NCBI GenBank assembly: GCA_013396755.1
Contig: VWZF01000449.1
Location: forward strand, 619,870-683,869
DNA: 64,000 bases
DNA from: Sclerurus mexicanus
Taxonomy: Eukaryota > Chordata > Aves > Passeriformes > Furnariidae
Direction of reading: 5' to 3'
Both the position numbers and the translations under genes were made by a program. The notes beneath the pieces were generated by a model. That model was given only the letters and a program-made list of their open reading frames with translations. It did no database searches and had not been told where the DNA came from. Positions 36,701 to 49,384 of the stretch are shown piece by piece (positions within the stretch are counted from its first letter, which is position 1; each line of letters opens with the position of its first letter).

Positions 36701-39426
36701 TAAAATTGCTACTGGCTTGAGGAGAAACAAGGCTTTCTCAAGAAAGCTCTCAATCATATTGTGCCAAGTACACGCTTCCTAGTTTGTCAGACACTGCGTT
36801 TCAATATGATCCCTCAAAATATGGGGTAAAAATAAACAAAAAATAGAGTTGCGTGTCACTATAATATGATATGAATAAAAAAGAAGTGTAAGCTTGATTT
36901 CCATTTTTCTGCTCACATCTGCAGAAAACCTTGAAATTTCTAATATAAAATATAAATTAAGTTTCCAACTGTTTAATCACCAAGTAATAGTTTACAGGAC
37001 TGATTTAAGGCAAAAATTTTTCCTTCTTTTGTTTTAATCTTGGCCCTATTTCTTCATTTCTTGCTATATTTCTGACATAATTCCTTGAAAAGAAAATACT
37101 GGCTATCTAGAAGAGAGTTTCTGCTGCAATTAAGGTCAAGACATATCTTTACCTCCGTGTCCTGTTGTGGTACAAAATGTTCATTTCAAATGCTTTGGCT
37201 CTCAGAGCAATCTTATATCCAATTCTGCCCATGCCAATGATCCCCAGAGTAGCTCCAGTAACTTTAACTCCCAGAATGTCAGCTTCATTGTAATCCATAC
37301 TTGGAGAAATTGCAATGTGATGGACTGCAAGGAAAAACATTCAAATGTGAGAAGTGAATGGAGTACAGCACAGAGGAACAAGGCAAAAGAGTGTGAACTT
37401 CTTGTGGTACTACAGCATACTTCTAATGGTTACAAACACATGATTTTGTAATGTCCCAGGTAACTCCCTAATATATCATCTTTCTCTGCTACATGTACAT
37501 ATGACATTTGCATTATTCTCACCATATTACAAAATGCCTTTTGATGTAATTTCTCCCAAAAATCCTTTTACTGTTTTAGACTTCTGAAAATATTACCCTG
37601 TTCTTCATTAACAATCAAAATAATTATTGCCAGTAACAATGCAGAGTTTGGAAATGTCATGTGGAGAACAAGACCAGATATTTGGTTTGCTTATTTAGAA
37701 TAAGAAGAGCTTTCCTGTTCACATCTGCCACTCTCCCTGGAAAGAAAAGTGCAACTGCTTTAAAAATCACTATTGTAATTTCCATAATTATCTGCTAAAC
37801 CTGCACAATTTTCTACAACACATAAAACACAGTTGTATACACAGAGTCAGCACTTATTAGTCTGATAGGAAGGTGACATGCTTTGATGTTTCAGTCTTCT
37901 GATATTACCAGCTTTCCTAAAAGATAAGCAGAATATTGTGGAAGTATATTAAAAAACACAAAAAACCCCTCAGTCATGTGAGGGCAGAGCTATCAGAAAC
38001 GTCACTAGGGATAGTTTATGTAGATAGGAACAAGAAATTAATCACCCTTTTAATCTGTCTCCTCCTTGTGAGGTAGAAACAGATTTAGAGGGAGACAAGT
38101 CTCCTATGAGTTTCTGTGAATCCTGTGGTAAAGGTGGCAAGTCAAAGTCAGGTAAATTTAATAGGATAAATCTGGAGAATTTTTTCCTGAAGCAGGAGTC
38201 ATTCTAACCAAGCCAAGGGTAGGCCTATTTGGGGAAACAGCAAGAATAAATTATTGAAGTAACTAGAAAGGATACTATAAGGAGAAACAGGAGTAGGCTG
38301 CTTTGTTACTCTCTAATGCCTCTGAAATGTCCCAATTCTGCACCAATCCATTTCAGTCCCCAAGAATATGTCCATGCTTCTGTCAGCCTTGTGGGCCACT
38401 TCCAACTCAGGATATTCTGTGATTCCATACACCCTTGTTCTGCTCCACTGTTGCCTCCCACACCCTGATTTTTTGTGCCAGGCTGTGACTGCAGCAATCC
38501 TGAGATCTTTGGCACCCCTCACTTTTGGTCATGGCATTGTAACACTACCACATTGAAAAGCACATCTTATGTCAGCCACTGAAAATGCACTGCTGAAGAA
38601 GGTAACAAAATTTAAAGTTTTCATATGTAGAAAGCACACTTCAGTGTGTTGCTCACTTGAAACTGTTAAAACTAAATCTACAGCCACCTTTGTTTTAAAA
38701 ACTAGTTTCAGTTTCTAGGAACACTTGGTCCATAAAACAGAAATTTGTGTTTGAATTAAATGTGATTAGATTCTGGTCACGTATTTTCAACCTTGTGAAA
38801 ACTAAATTCATGTGATTTTATTTATACCTGGTTGAAATATAGGTTATGTATGTCTGTGTGTAGTGTAACAATTTTAAGTATATTTATTATACATAAAATG
38901 TATGAAAATACCTATTGTTCTGGTTTCCAAGGCAACATATTTAGATTTTCACATTTTATGTGTATTACAGATAACTCTAAGAAAAGTCAAGTTAATGGTA
39001 GATAAATCTTGTACAACTTTAAGAAGTCAAAAGAATTGAGATGTTACCTTCTACTAGCCTCCTAGCAGATGCTAGCAGCAAAGCCATCCCAGCATCTGCT
39101 GTACTGCTGGAAACAGCACGAGGAGCATTAGCCATCTTCACACCAAAGCTAGATACAAGTTTCAGATCCAGGTGATCCATCCCCACTCCGGAATTTGCAA
39201 TCACTTTCAAGTTTGGCAGGCTCTGGAGGAGCTCTTGATCGATGACAGGTTTGTGCCACCACAGATAGATTGCTTGGACCTTTTGACTTAAATGCTTTGT
39301 GTTTTCAAGCAATTCCTTCATGGTGATGAGGTAGAAATGTTTCTTCAGGAATGGCACATGGCTGTGCAGTATCCCACGTACGCCACCAATTTCATTTACC
39401 AAAAGCCCAGGTAGTTCTCCTTCCAT
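33745..39426 (-). CDS. GRHPR-like D-2-hydroxyacid dehydrogenase, copy B
   Basis: Second member of the cluster, with the same reaction class as copy A. Coding exons: 39048-39426 (ATG at 39426), 37153-37324, 35030-35208, 34724-34820 and 33745-33901 (stop TGA), for 327 residues. It is one residue shorter than A and C in exon 1. Visible motifs: NSGVGMDHLDL in the substrate domain, GMGRIG at about 157-162, HNRTRRK after the second Rossmann strand, and catalytic Arg 243 (NISRG), Glu 272 (HPEPLP) and His 291 (TPHLGI). The helix after His 291 (KTDKATYMITEE) differs most from the other copies. The exon 4 donor is weak (AG then gttgct) but lies at the homologous position and keeps frame. A 3' splice site (agtgtag) sits 3 nt upstream of the ATG, implying a non-coding exon. 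The frame is open throughout, so I consider it functional. Confidence 0.91.
38370..38437 (+). mobile_element. CR1 LINE 3' terminal remnant
   Basis: A short, diverged plus-oriented CR1 tail ending in ccaactcaggatattctgtg and attccat, inside the first coding intron of copy B. Confidence 0.5.
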
Positions 39427-41444
39427 GATCTACACTAAAAAGACAGACACAAAGCATCAGAAGAAAGACATAATTATTTCCAGACATTTTAAAGAATAAT
39501 CACTGTCATGTCCTGTTTCATAATACCTATGACAAGAGATCCTATAAACCATATATTTAGATAGGAAAGAAAGCAAACCAAGACAAGAAAGCAGCTCTTT
39601 TAAATATGCTATCAAATATACACATACACACAGGTGTGTACACACAAACACAGATGTTCACACAATCAGGCCTGAACAAGTTCGGTCCTCCATGGTCTCT
39701 AAGATTTTGTATTACTGCCCCCATGCTCAAAACACAACAATTTCTTCTCATTAATTAGTTTCAGACCATCAATAGTCTGGTGCAATAAATCTCCTTTGCT
39801 ACCCTGAAATCACAAATTACCTTGTCTAAGTAGTTTAGAAAAATGTTGGACCAAATCTAGTTAATGAAAATAAATTGCACAGTTTCATCATGAACTTTGA
39901 GTTACCAGGTTAATTTTTAAATGCTTCATTGCAGAGATTTGTGCAGCCTTCTGTCCTGAAGTGATTGCAGTGCCTTCTCCTGAGCCTATTGCAAGTTAAC
40001 AAAATAATAGATTCTTAGGCAAGTTTATTTCAAGAAGGACTTATGCACTCAAAACTAGTTCGTTTGTTGGGGTTTTTTTCTGGAATTACTGACCATCTGG
40101 TTTTGGTTCCCAGAAGGTCTGTGAATTGACAGTTGCTTTGGGGTTTTTTTGTTTGCTGGTGGTTTCTTTTTTTTTTTGGTTTGGTTTGTATTTTTTTGGT
40201 TTTGTGTATTTTTTTTTAATAGACTATTTATAGCTGCCTTTGATTTTTCTATAGCAATTTTGAGAAGAACTGTGGGGAGTGTTTAAGGGAAAATCTTGGA
40301 AATTTCTATAGCAATACTTTCTGTGGCCTTGTTAGAAGTATTTCACTATTTGCATTTAATGTCTAAAATTCTTGGCCTGCCTACACTTCCTGTGCTAAAA
40401 CTTCATTCTCCCATTCATTCAAGAAGCCTGACCACATTGTAAAATAATTGAAAGGCTTCCTGACTTTATGGAGGTGAGAAAGACTTTACTGAATTTTCTT
40501 TTTTGCTTGATCATAGGAAAGAGTATGTAAGAAAAAGCTTGGCCCTGGGCTGCAGACTGGGATGGAGCACTTATTTTGCTTTAGGTTGTGCCCTCACCCA
40601 TGTGATTTCAGTAGTTCTACCACTGTTTCCTGGCCAGTCAAGACAAAAGCATCATTTTTTGTCTGCATGGAGGAATCAAATCTCTTGGGATTTAGTCTGT
40701 TTTCCAAAGGATCGCCTCAGGAAAATCAAAGACACTTTTTCAATGATGGGCATTACTTCAACATGTAGATTGAGCAGAGCTCTTCCTACATGAGAAAAAA
40801 CTCGGGCCTACAAGCACTTCAGAGGACATTTCTTCAGTGTTGTGGTATAAAAATAGGATATTGCAATATTGGCCAAAAAGCGTGTCAGGATACAGTCAAA
40901 TTTCTGCTGGGAATTAATGCTCATTCACCTTTAATAGATTTGAGAGTGTTACGGTGCACAAGCTTATCATTGTGTAGCAGCAGGTACTGGGAACAGAACT
41001 TTGAAGCCTCACACTTAACTGGGAACATTACTTGTATTTAAGGCTCCAAAGGAACTAAACTTTTAAAAAGCCTTTAGCTCATCATTACCTGGAATTCACA
41101 TACAGAGAAAACAGCACCACACTCTCTCCAAGAGATTTCCTTTAACTTAGCAAGAAAACAAACATTTTGGCAAAAGGTTGTACAGGAATAGCGTATAACT
41201 AAGGCAGAAGCATTGCACCAAAATACCCAGCACAAAGACCCAGGCCACAAAGCAATCAGTACATCGGCTTAGTAAAGCACAACTCACTGTTTTTAATTAC
41301 CCAAGGGAAATTAAGGAAGAGCACAGGAAAGAAAGAGATTAAGAAGAGGAGAGAAGAGGAATAAAGAAAGGGAGTAGGAGAAAAATAGTTACAGCTAATA
41401 GTTACAGGATCCGATAGGTCACCCAGTCCCAGCTGAAAGACAAA

Positions 41445-41700
41445 ACTCCCCACACTGAACCCCGGTCTCCCGCCTTTATATACCGTCTGCCCAGCGTGGC
41501 CACGCCTCCCAGGCGGGACAGCCAGGTGATTGGCCACTCCGTGCCCTCCAGGCCAGAGTGACGTGTGTTGCGGCCAATCAGAGGCGGCGGGGGGCGTGGC
41601 GCGGGCGGGCCGGCGGCGGGGCCCGCTCAGTGCGTGCAGGCCCAGCCCGGCCCCGGCCCCGCCGCCACACTCGGGGAGTTGGCCCCGACCCACATAAAAA
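41445..41700 (-). promoter_or_regulatory. TATA/CCAAT GC-rich promoter block upstream of copy B (possibly a solo LTR)
   Basis: On the minus strand this block has two TGATTGGCC or equivalent CCAAT-type sites (near 41,530 and 41,575), GC and CACGCC boxes, and a TATATAAAGG box at about 41474-41483. Transcription would begin near 41,450. It lies 2 kb upstream of the copy B ATG, in the right direction for the non-coding exon. The sequence also resembles the U3/R of avian LTRs (gtgggtcggggcc start, later gatcctgtaactattag), so it may be an LTR acting as promoter or simply a lone LTR. Confidence 0.55.
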
Positions 41701-41824
41701 TGTTATATAACTCAGTGCCATTCGAACCCAGTGTGTCACAGGGTACCCGCTGAAATAACAGGCTGAGGATATCGGGTAACTGCTCAGTTAAAATCTCCAA
41801 AGAAATCTCTTCTCTTAGTTCCAC

Positions 41825-41830
41825 TTTATT
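41825..41830 (-). terminator. Candidate polyadenylation signal of copy C
   Basis: TTTATT on the plus strand reads AATAAA on the minus strand, 172 bp beyond the copy C stop codon. If used, transcription of C ends only a few hundred bases before the putative copy B start near 41,450. Confidence 0.5.
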
Positions 41831-42001
41831 TTTCAGAATGGTAAATAACAGTACAGATCAAGTCTAATGAGATGATGGTCTTGCAGTATCGTGGCGAGGA
41901 GTGGAGGAACAGGTGGCTTTTCTTTCTTAGTTTAAAAGTGGTACTGCAAGAAATAGTGCCTTCCCATAGACATGCGATGTGGTGGGATCACCTGGCACCC
42001 A

Positions 42002-45000
42002 TCACTTGGGAAACACTTCACTTGGAATGGGCCGACCACTGAGCACAGCCAGCATGTTTGCTATCGCTTCTTCTGCCATCATATGGATAGCTTGGGTTGT
42101 TGCAGTTCCAATGTGAGGGGTTATGATGATGTTATTCAATTTTAATAAAGGATGTTCTCTGTAAGAAACAGAAAGAACAGAATGTATTACAAAGGGAACT
42201 TACTCTGCTGCTCTCCTATGCTAGTTGTGAGAAACTGAACCTTGGGAAACAGCAATAGCACGTTGAGATAAAAAGGCCACAAGCACAGAACCAGCAGAAA
42301 GCTGTGGGAAGCATGCTTACCCATTTCTTTGTTGGTCTCATTGCCTTGCCTGTCAAGTCAGGTTGGCAAAGAACAGGCAGATGTGGGAAAGGCAAATACT
42401 TTGTCATTTGTTTATGACTATGCCAGACAGGCTGAGATTTTATCCTGACACAGTGAGAGAGTCTCCCTGGGGAGCTGAAGATTATGACCACACTTTGCAC
42501 ACAGTTCAAAATATTTCAGATTAACAGAATGGAAAAGAGGTTTCTTTACCTTGGCAGAGGCTCAGGGTATGTCACGTCCAGAGCTGCAGCCCTAATAACC
42601 TTATTCTGGAGAGCTTCTACCAATGCATCCTGGTCAATAACTGCACCTGCATTGAAGCGAAATCTTGATATCACGAAGAGTTAATGAACACATTTTTGCT
42701 TGGGAGTGGGGAAAGGTCTCAAGGGTCTAGTGAGAAAAATCAGAGGATCCTCATCTTTTTAGAAAGTAGAATGCCTTTCTAATAACCATTAACCAAACAA
42801 ACTTAAGATTTTATCTATTAATCTTTAATTATAGGATAATTATGGTCCACTGCATAAGGCTTTTCTTGTCATGAGACCAGTTTCAGTCTTTTCCTCATTT
42901 TGACACTACCTGTATTATCACAGACAAATCATTTAATCTCTTAAGGCTTTCCACTTATATCTCTGCTTTGTTTACTGAAACTATAATCTTTTTAGTATGC
43001 TTGTTCAGTGCCAAGAGATCTGTCATACCATTTGAGGCTTCCTTTCTATATAGCTGTTCCAAATACTACTTAATATTTTCCCTTGTACCCCATTCAACCT
43101 CCCTGATGATAAACCTTTCTGTTATTTCCACTAAAAATCCTGTCTTTAGGATAAGGCTACAGAGAACTGAGCATCTGCTGAGCATCCCTAATTTCCATAG
43201 CATATGGTCCACAATAAGTCTCTCATTCGTAGACTGCGAGATACTTCGTGGCCCAAACAACAGAGGGATATCACAGACTGAGATTGAAGAGGGGAATGTC
43301 ACCATAATCAGACAAAACACAACCTCAAGTGTGGAGCCACAAACAGTGATTTCAGATCATCCTACCTCGGCTGATGTTTATAAGAGTAGCTGTGGGTTTC
43401 ATCAGACCCAGCTCCTTTTTCCCAATCAGTTTGTGAGTCTCAGGAGTCAGATTCACAACCATCATAACAAAGTCAGATTGTTGCAGCAAGTCTTCCATCT
43501 TCTCACAGTAGCTGGCACCAACAGCCTCCTCCTCTTCCTTTCTTCTGAAGGAAAAACGTACACACCCCCAAACTGACACAAGTATTTCTAACTGGTTTTA
43601 ACAATACATCAACCGTAGGAGAGATCCAGAACAGCAGAGAGACTGGGAGGTTTAAGGACAAGTTTAAAGGAAAAGACACTGATAGGTGGAGATGGTAAAA
43701 GGGAAGCAGGAAGGATGTGGGCTAGAGGGAGCAGGAGGCTAAAGGAGTGGTGGGACACTGAAGTAGTGATGTATAAAAAGCATATAGGTGATATCAGGTA
43801 TAGGAGGTTGGGGATGTAGTCAGACCCCACTCTTCTCTTCTGTGTCCATGCCAATCCCTGTGGGGTCTTTTCTTGCCTGATGTTAGCTAGGATTTGTGCT
43901 TGAAAAGAAATGAAGTATGAAAGAAAGGAGACTACAAATCTATGAGAAATTATGACCTTTGTCATTGGTGCAGGTGGGATGAGTGATCTGGCTGGCTGGA
44001 ACAAGGATTCTGCCAGAAGCCTGAAGAAGAGTCTGACAGGACAGAGGACACCATGAGGGCACAAGGAGTGGTTTGCCTGGACAACATCTTCAGAAAGGTT
44101 ACATGGCCCTTGTTCCAAACTCCCAGTAGCTAACCAGGGCAGAGTGAGTGCAGAACGTGAGGGGGAACTGCTGAGGGGAGCAGCAGGGAGCCAAAGTGAG
44201 GAAGTGGTGGCACGCTGGAGCTTCTCATGCTGCTTACAGCTGTCACAAGTGCATAGGGAGAAAAGGGACACAGAGCAGAGCTGTGGCTTCCATCACTGCC
44301 CCCTGAATAATTACATGCAGAAATCAGATGTTTTTACCTCCGGTTTCTGTTATGGTACAGGATCTTCATGTTGAAGGCTCTGGCTCTCTGAGCCACTTTG
44401 TACCCAATGCTGCCCATCCCGATGATCCCAAGCGTTGCTCTGGTTACTTCCACTCCCAGCCAGTCAACAGCAAAATGCTTCGTGTCTGGAGAAACTGCAA
44501 TCTGGCAGCCTGAATGTAAATACATGCTGAATGGGTACAAATCAGCCATAAACATAGGTTTGGGGGAAAGAAAAAGTTATCACTATCACAGCAGAGGGGT
44601 TCTGGAGCACCCCTTAAAAACATCCTTGCTAATTTTGACCAGTTCAGAGAAAGGCCCAGATGGTGCCAATCCCTGCAGCCAGGGCTGGAGTCAGTAACAC
44701 AGCAGGATACCTGGCTGGGTATTGTGCTGGGAGGAATAGCTCCTCGGAGAAGTAACTCTTCCATGGTTGGTACATCTTCTCAGAAGTTTGAAAATAGATT
44801 CTTTGACACTGACCATCCTGCAAGCATTTACTTCACTTTTTTTTTCTCTGGGATAAATCTCACCATTTCACTCCTGGATCAAAACCCAAAGCAGCTGCAC
44901 TGCTCGAGTCTGGATGAAGGTTGCAAATTCCAGCTCAGCCAAGGATCTCTGTAAGCTTTTGGACAAAGAACTTGAGGGTCAACAAGATGCAATAGTGAGA

Positions 45001-46129
45001 AAACATCATAGAGAAAGAGATGGTATTTCATGCTCAAGAGGTGGAGCAGCAATGACAATAAGACTACGAGTCCCTGAAGACAGAGGCAGTTTCTTGTGAT
45101 AGTCTCTACTGACACTTTCCTTCCTCAAAAAGGTATTGTGTAGCAAAGGACATGTAAAGAAAGAAGCTATGTGGGGAAAGGACAGTAATGGTAGTGGTAG
45201 TGTGAAATAACTTTGTCAAAAGGATTATCAGCTGTTTCATTTGTAATGCTAAGGCTCTTCAGGAAATACAACACACTGGTTTAGACAAAATCATCAAAGA
45301 AGGAGGAAAAAGAAAGGAGAAAGGAGTTATACTAATTACTGCTCTAGAGATAGGGATATGGCCATTTATGCTTTGTACTTTACTGTACGTCCTAACACTT
45401 CTTTCAAGGGAAAATGGAAAGTAATGATGTTCCATTTGGATCCACTTTCTGTTCTCTTTTTACAACTATAAATAACCCATCCAGTGAACAGCCAAACAAG
45501 AATTATTCCAAACAGGATATCACAAATGACTTTAAAGTGCATAATTTAGACAAAGATCTTGTTGTAGTCACTGTTGCCTTAAAAAAAAGATGGATATATG
45601 AAAAGCAGATGCCTCTGAAAATTGAGGCCTCCAAAAATTTTCCCCCGTAAAAGCATCTCAGATATTGAGTCAGAGAGACCCTCTGTATCATAGTAAAAGT
45701 GAGATATGCCAAGGAATTAGCTTATCCAGGAAAATTTAAAACATTACCTTCCACAAGTCTTCTAGCAGAGGCCAGCATCAAGGCCATTCCTATGTCTGCT
45801 GTTGGGTCTGCCACGGCGTGTGGGGTGTTGGTCACTTTTACACCAAAGCTAGAGATCATTTTTAAGTCTAAGTGATCGACTCCAACCCCAGAGTTTCCAA
45901 TTACCTTTAAATTAGGCAGGCTTTCTAGAAGTTCCCGGTCAATAGTTGGCCTGCACTCAAACACAAAAACAGATTGGATTTTTTTGCTCATTTCTTCTTT
46001 GTTTTCAAGAAATTCCTTCATGGTGATAAGGTGAAAGTGTTTCTTCAAAAGCGCTGCAAGGTTTTCTAGCACACCATGAGTTCCTCCTATATCCAGAATC
46101 AAAACACCCGGCAACTCTTCTTTTGCCAT
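42002..46129 (-). CDS. GRHPR-like D-2-hydroxyacid dehydrogenase, copy C
   Basis: Third and most upstream copy. Coding exons: 45748-46129 (ATG at 46129), 44338-44509, 43366-43544, 42550-42646 and 42002-42158 (stop TGA), for 328 residues. Motifs: NSGVGVDHLDL, GMGSIG at about 158-163, HNRNRR followed by RKEEEE, and catalytic Arg 244 (NISRG), Glu 273 (YPEPLP) and His 292 (TPHIGT). The N-terminal domain differs from A and B around FECRPTIDRELL, where the other copies have a Trp-rich YMWYHKP or YLWWHKP. That segment may line the substrate pocket. The acceptor gttgcag stands 3 nt before the ATG, as in A and B. An upstream in-frame ATG at 46,180 lies on the intron side of this acceptor, so I reject it as the start. 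It is the shortest of the paralogs B and C (4.1 kb). Confidence 0.92.
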
Positions 46130-46133
46130 GACC

Positions 46134-49000
46134 TGCAACAGGAGAGTAGAAGAAATACTCCTTTGTTTAAGAGAACACACTTAAAGGAGCAATGAGGCAG
46201 TGATCATTTAAATTTACATCTGTAAAACAGGAAACTGATGGAACTCAATACTGCTTTTCATCCACAGTCACTTGGTAGTAGTGTGGTATGTTAGACAACT
46301 TCCCAGGTCTTTTTACCAAATGCTGATTTAGACTATTATCCCAATGAGTACCCACACTCTTAGATCAAAATCCAGTCCTACAAAGTGTTCTTTGCAAATA
46401 GTTTAATTTTATTCCTGAATCAATACTGATTTCATAGAAATCTCCTAGCTTTTCAACCTTACTTAGCAATGCATTTCTATAAGCAGTGATATGGAACAGA
46501 GGCTGCTAGAAAGTTACTTAGTTTCTTGCCTATTGGTTATGGCTGGCGAAGCTACAGGTAGTGTAGGGTGGCACTGAGGCTCAGATGGGTCTGACAAACA
46601 TCTGTCAGGAAGGGTTCAGGTCTAACAAATTTGCATGATGAAGAGCCATCCTTGGACACCTGCTAGACTACTTTTCTTCAGTGTTTTAAATATCCAGATC
46701 TGTACCTGAACTTATGTAAAATTTAGCGTACCCATGCCTATATGCTGAACCAGTGGGGAAGAGCACTAGAGATGATGCTGTAATTCCCACTGACAACACA
46801 GTCCTTCATACTAGAACTTTCTCCTGCCCAGACAGTCTCCTGCAAATGGACTGTATTCTGCAACAAGATGATAGGGGCTTCACAGATAACCAAACATCTA
46901 GTTAGAGGTAGCCCTTATTGATAAAAATGGTAGTTGAAGATTTGCAGCATATCTTAACAACAGTTGTGCCTAATTTCCTACAATTCCGTTTGCTGTGCTC
47001 CACTGACTTTTGGTCTCCATCTCATATTATGTCCTATACTTGGGTCCAGGAAACCTGATGTGCCAACTGAATCAGAACAATTTTCCACAGCAGTATGCTG
47101 ATTTATTCTCGGTACACAGTGCTGGGCAGAGATGTCCTGCTGCTTTAGACCTCTCACATAAACCTTCTGCAAGTAACCAGAATTCAAACCTGTGACAAAA
47201 AGGTGTCAATACAGATTGGAAGTTTTAGTCAACCATATTCACCCCTGTACTGAGCAAACTCAGACTTATCCCAACCACATCTATTAAATGCTTCCAATCT
47301 CAACACCAATAATGCTGCTTTATCCTGGCCTTGACCTGTATTTCTGCCTCAGTTCCAGTCTGCTGCTGTACATGGTCTTGAAGGCATGTCCATGTTAGAG
47401 CAGGTCTGCAGTTCACCACCGAAGTGTCTCTGATAATACTACCTGGTTCTGAACAGCAGCAAACAAAGCAGTGAGATGCACAGTGCAACCAAATTGCAAA
47501 GGAAGACCACATTATTGAATATATCCCATCTATTTTTTGCAAACTGAAGTTGTTAGCTCCATGTGGTTGTGAAAATTGTGCAAATTTCCCCAGAGGTAGC
47601 CTGTATTTCTCAGAGTATCACACATGACCTTAGAAGGATAAATTAGATTCATCCTCTGAATGAATGGCACACAGAATAAAACACAAGAGCTGATGTCATG
47701 TTGTAACAGCATTTTGATGATCAGAACCTGATGCTGCTGTAGCAATTTACTCAGACCAGATGGCAACTGAACATTATGCTGTTAAGTGGTGGAAAACTGG
47801 GCACCAGATATGATCAACTGACTGGCAGATGCCAGTAAGGCAGCACTGTATTACACTACTTGCTTTCATCACCACTTCCTCCTCCATTACCACACCACTC
47901 ATGAAGGGCAGAGCCAAACCTGCATTCATTTTAGAAACACTTCCTACACTTCACAAGCAGACAGGTGATCCATGAGGAAGTCACTAGCTTTAAACAAACC
48001 AGCTGGTTTACTAGAAACAGTCTGGCTGGCTGTAATGGATCTTTTCATTAGTGTGGGCATGCTGAGCTCGACACCATTTCAGCCGTGTTTGAAGTGCATG
48101 TGAACCATTAATAGACTCCAGCATTGATTCAAGAAGTGATGTTTTGCTAGTACTGGGTATAATTTTAAAAAATTATGTACTAATAGCAGCAAACTAAAAA
48201 CACTTAAAGGAACCTTGCAGAAGAAAGGGGGTTCTCCAGATACCAACCTTGGTCTCAGCACTTATTGTTCGTCTTCCAGAACTACACAGGCATGTCCTGT
48301 ACCTCTGTTTGTAAATCATACTTCTGTGACAGCGATGTCCATGAGAAGCAATAACTTGATGAATAAATTTGTAAGCCAAATTTGACTGGCCAGACATCAA
48401 GGGAATTGGTTTCAACAGACTGAATGCTTTGCTCATGAACATAATGAATCAGTTATCAGACGTCTTGTCCAGTGTGCTAAATATATCACCTGTCAAGGAT
48501 ATGACAATTTTGATTTTGGACTAGGATCATCTGCAGTACCACTAACACCCTTCTTTTTTTTTTTAAGCTGTCTCTCCTCACATTTTGTATTTACACAAGA
48601 TTATATGCTTCCACGTAAGTAAACAACCCCAATCATATGTAACACAGTCATATAACGTCAGTGAACTAAGTTCTGGTCCTGGCATTGCAGAGAAAACTTT
48701 GACCATATGACTTAGTTTGAGACAGCTGGGCAAATAAAAAGGACTACATTTAAGTATTAATTTCAGTGCTAACTGAAGCTGGCCTGTGAAGCTTGAATCA
48801 CTCCCTACTTCCAGATTCTTGGCTGGCACTGCAGTAAGACTTTGGACTTAGACAAATCACTGCAAAATAAACCTACATAATTTTTCCTAGCTCTGTTTTT
48901 AATTAAAATTAACAGCATGCGTTATCCAGGATAAATTCCTTTCACTAACTTCTCTAAAGATGGAGACTAATTACCTGAACAACAACCGAAGCACTAACCA
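46134..49000 (-). other. Upstream region of copy C, probable 5' UTR intron
   Basis: No coding exon is recognisable. Given the splice acceptor at 46133 and the TATA box near 49,380, this stretch is most simply the intron after the non-coding first exon of copy C. This is inference only; no transcript evidence is available. Confidence 0.4.
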
Positions 49001-49375
49001 GGGCTGGTTTCTTTCTGAGGACGTGCCTTTCCCAGCTCGATCCCGCGGCAGCTGGAATTGCCGAGAGCTCCCAGCTCCTGCTCCCGGGCAGGCACAGCCC
49101 CTCCTGCCCAGCCCCGCAGGATTAACCCTGCCCTGCCCTGCCACCAGGGAGCCTCCGGACCGGGGTCACCGCTGCCTCTGCTTTTGTCTGCAGCCACACC
49201 AGGCTGCCTCTCCTTCTCCTTCTCCCTCTCCTCTCCTGCCCCTGGACTTTCTAGAAAGGCGATAAAGCGAAAAGAAGGCCTTTGATGGTTTTCGGAGAGC
49301 TCTGCAATTCTGGGGCGAAGTTATTTGGTGCAAATTCACGTTGTTCCGCACAGCCCAAGCTCAAGTTCGCGTGGA

Positions 49376-49384
49376 CTTTTTATA
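49376..49384 (-). promoter_or_regulatory. TATA box, candidate promoter of copy C
   Basis: The minus strand reads ctataaaaagtccacgcg. A moderately GC-rich stretch follows at 49,030-49,300, where a non-coding first exon could lie. It is 3.2 kb upstream of the copy C ATG and about 960 bp from the TXNL4A ATG on the other strand, so the two genes are head to head. Confidence 0.4.

Noticed and set aside
42968..43576. 202-codon plus-strand ORF
   Set aside because: It runs antisense through copy C exon 3 and its introns; the real coding frame is on the other strand.
43609..44271. 220-codon minus-strand ORF
   Set aside because: It lies inside intron 2 of copy C, between two well-supported exons, and shows no domain or splice use.
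46130..46180. Upstream ATG at 46,180 as the start of copy C
   Set aside because: It lies on the intron side of the gttgcag acceptor, and the other two copies start 3 nt after the equivalent acceptor.
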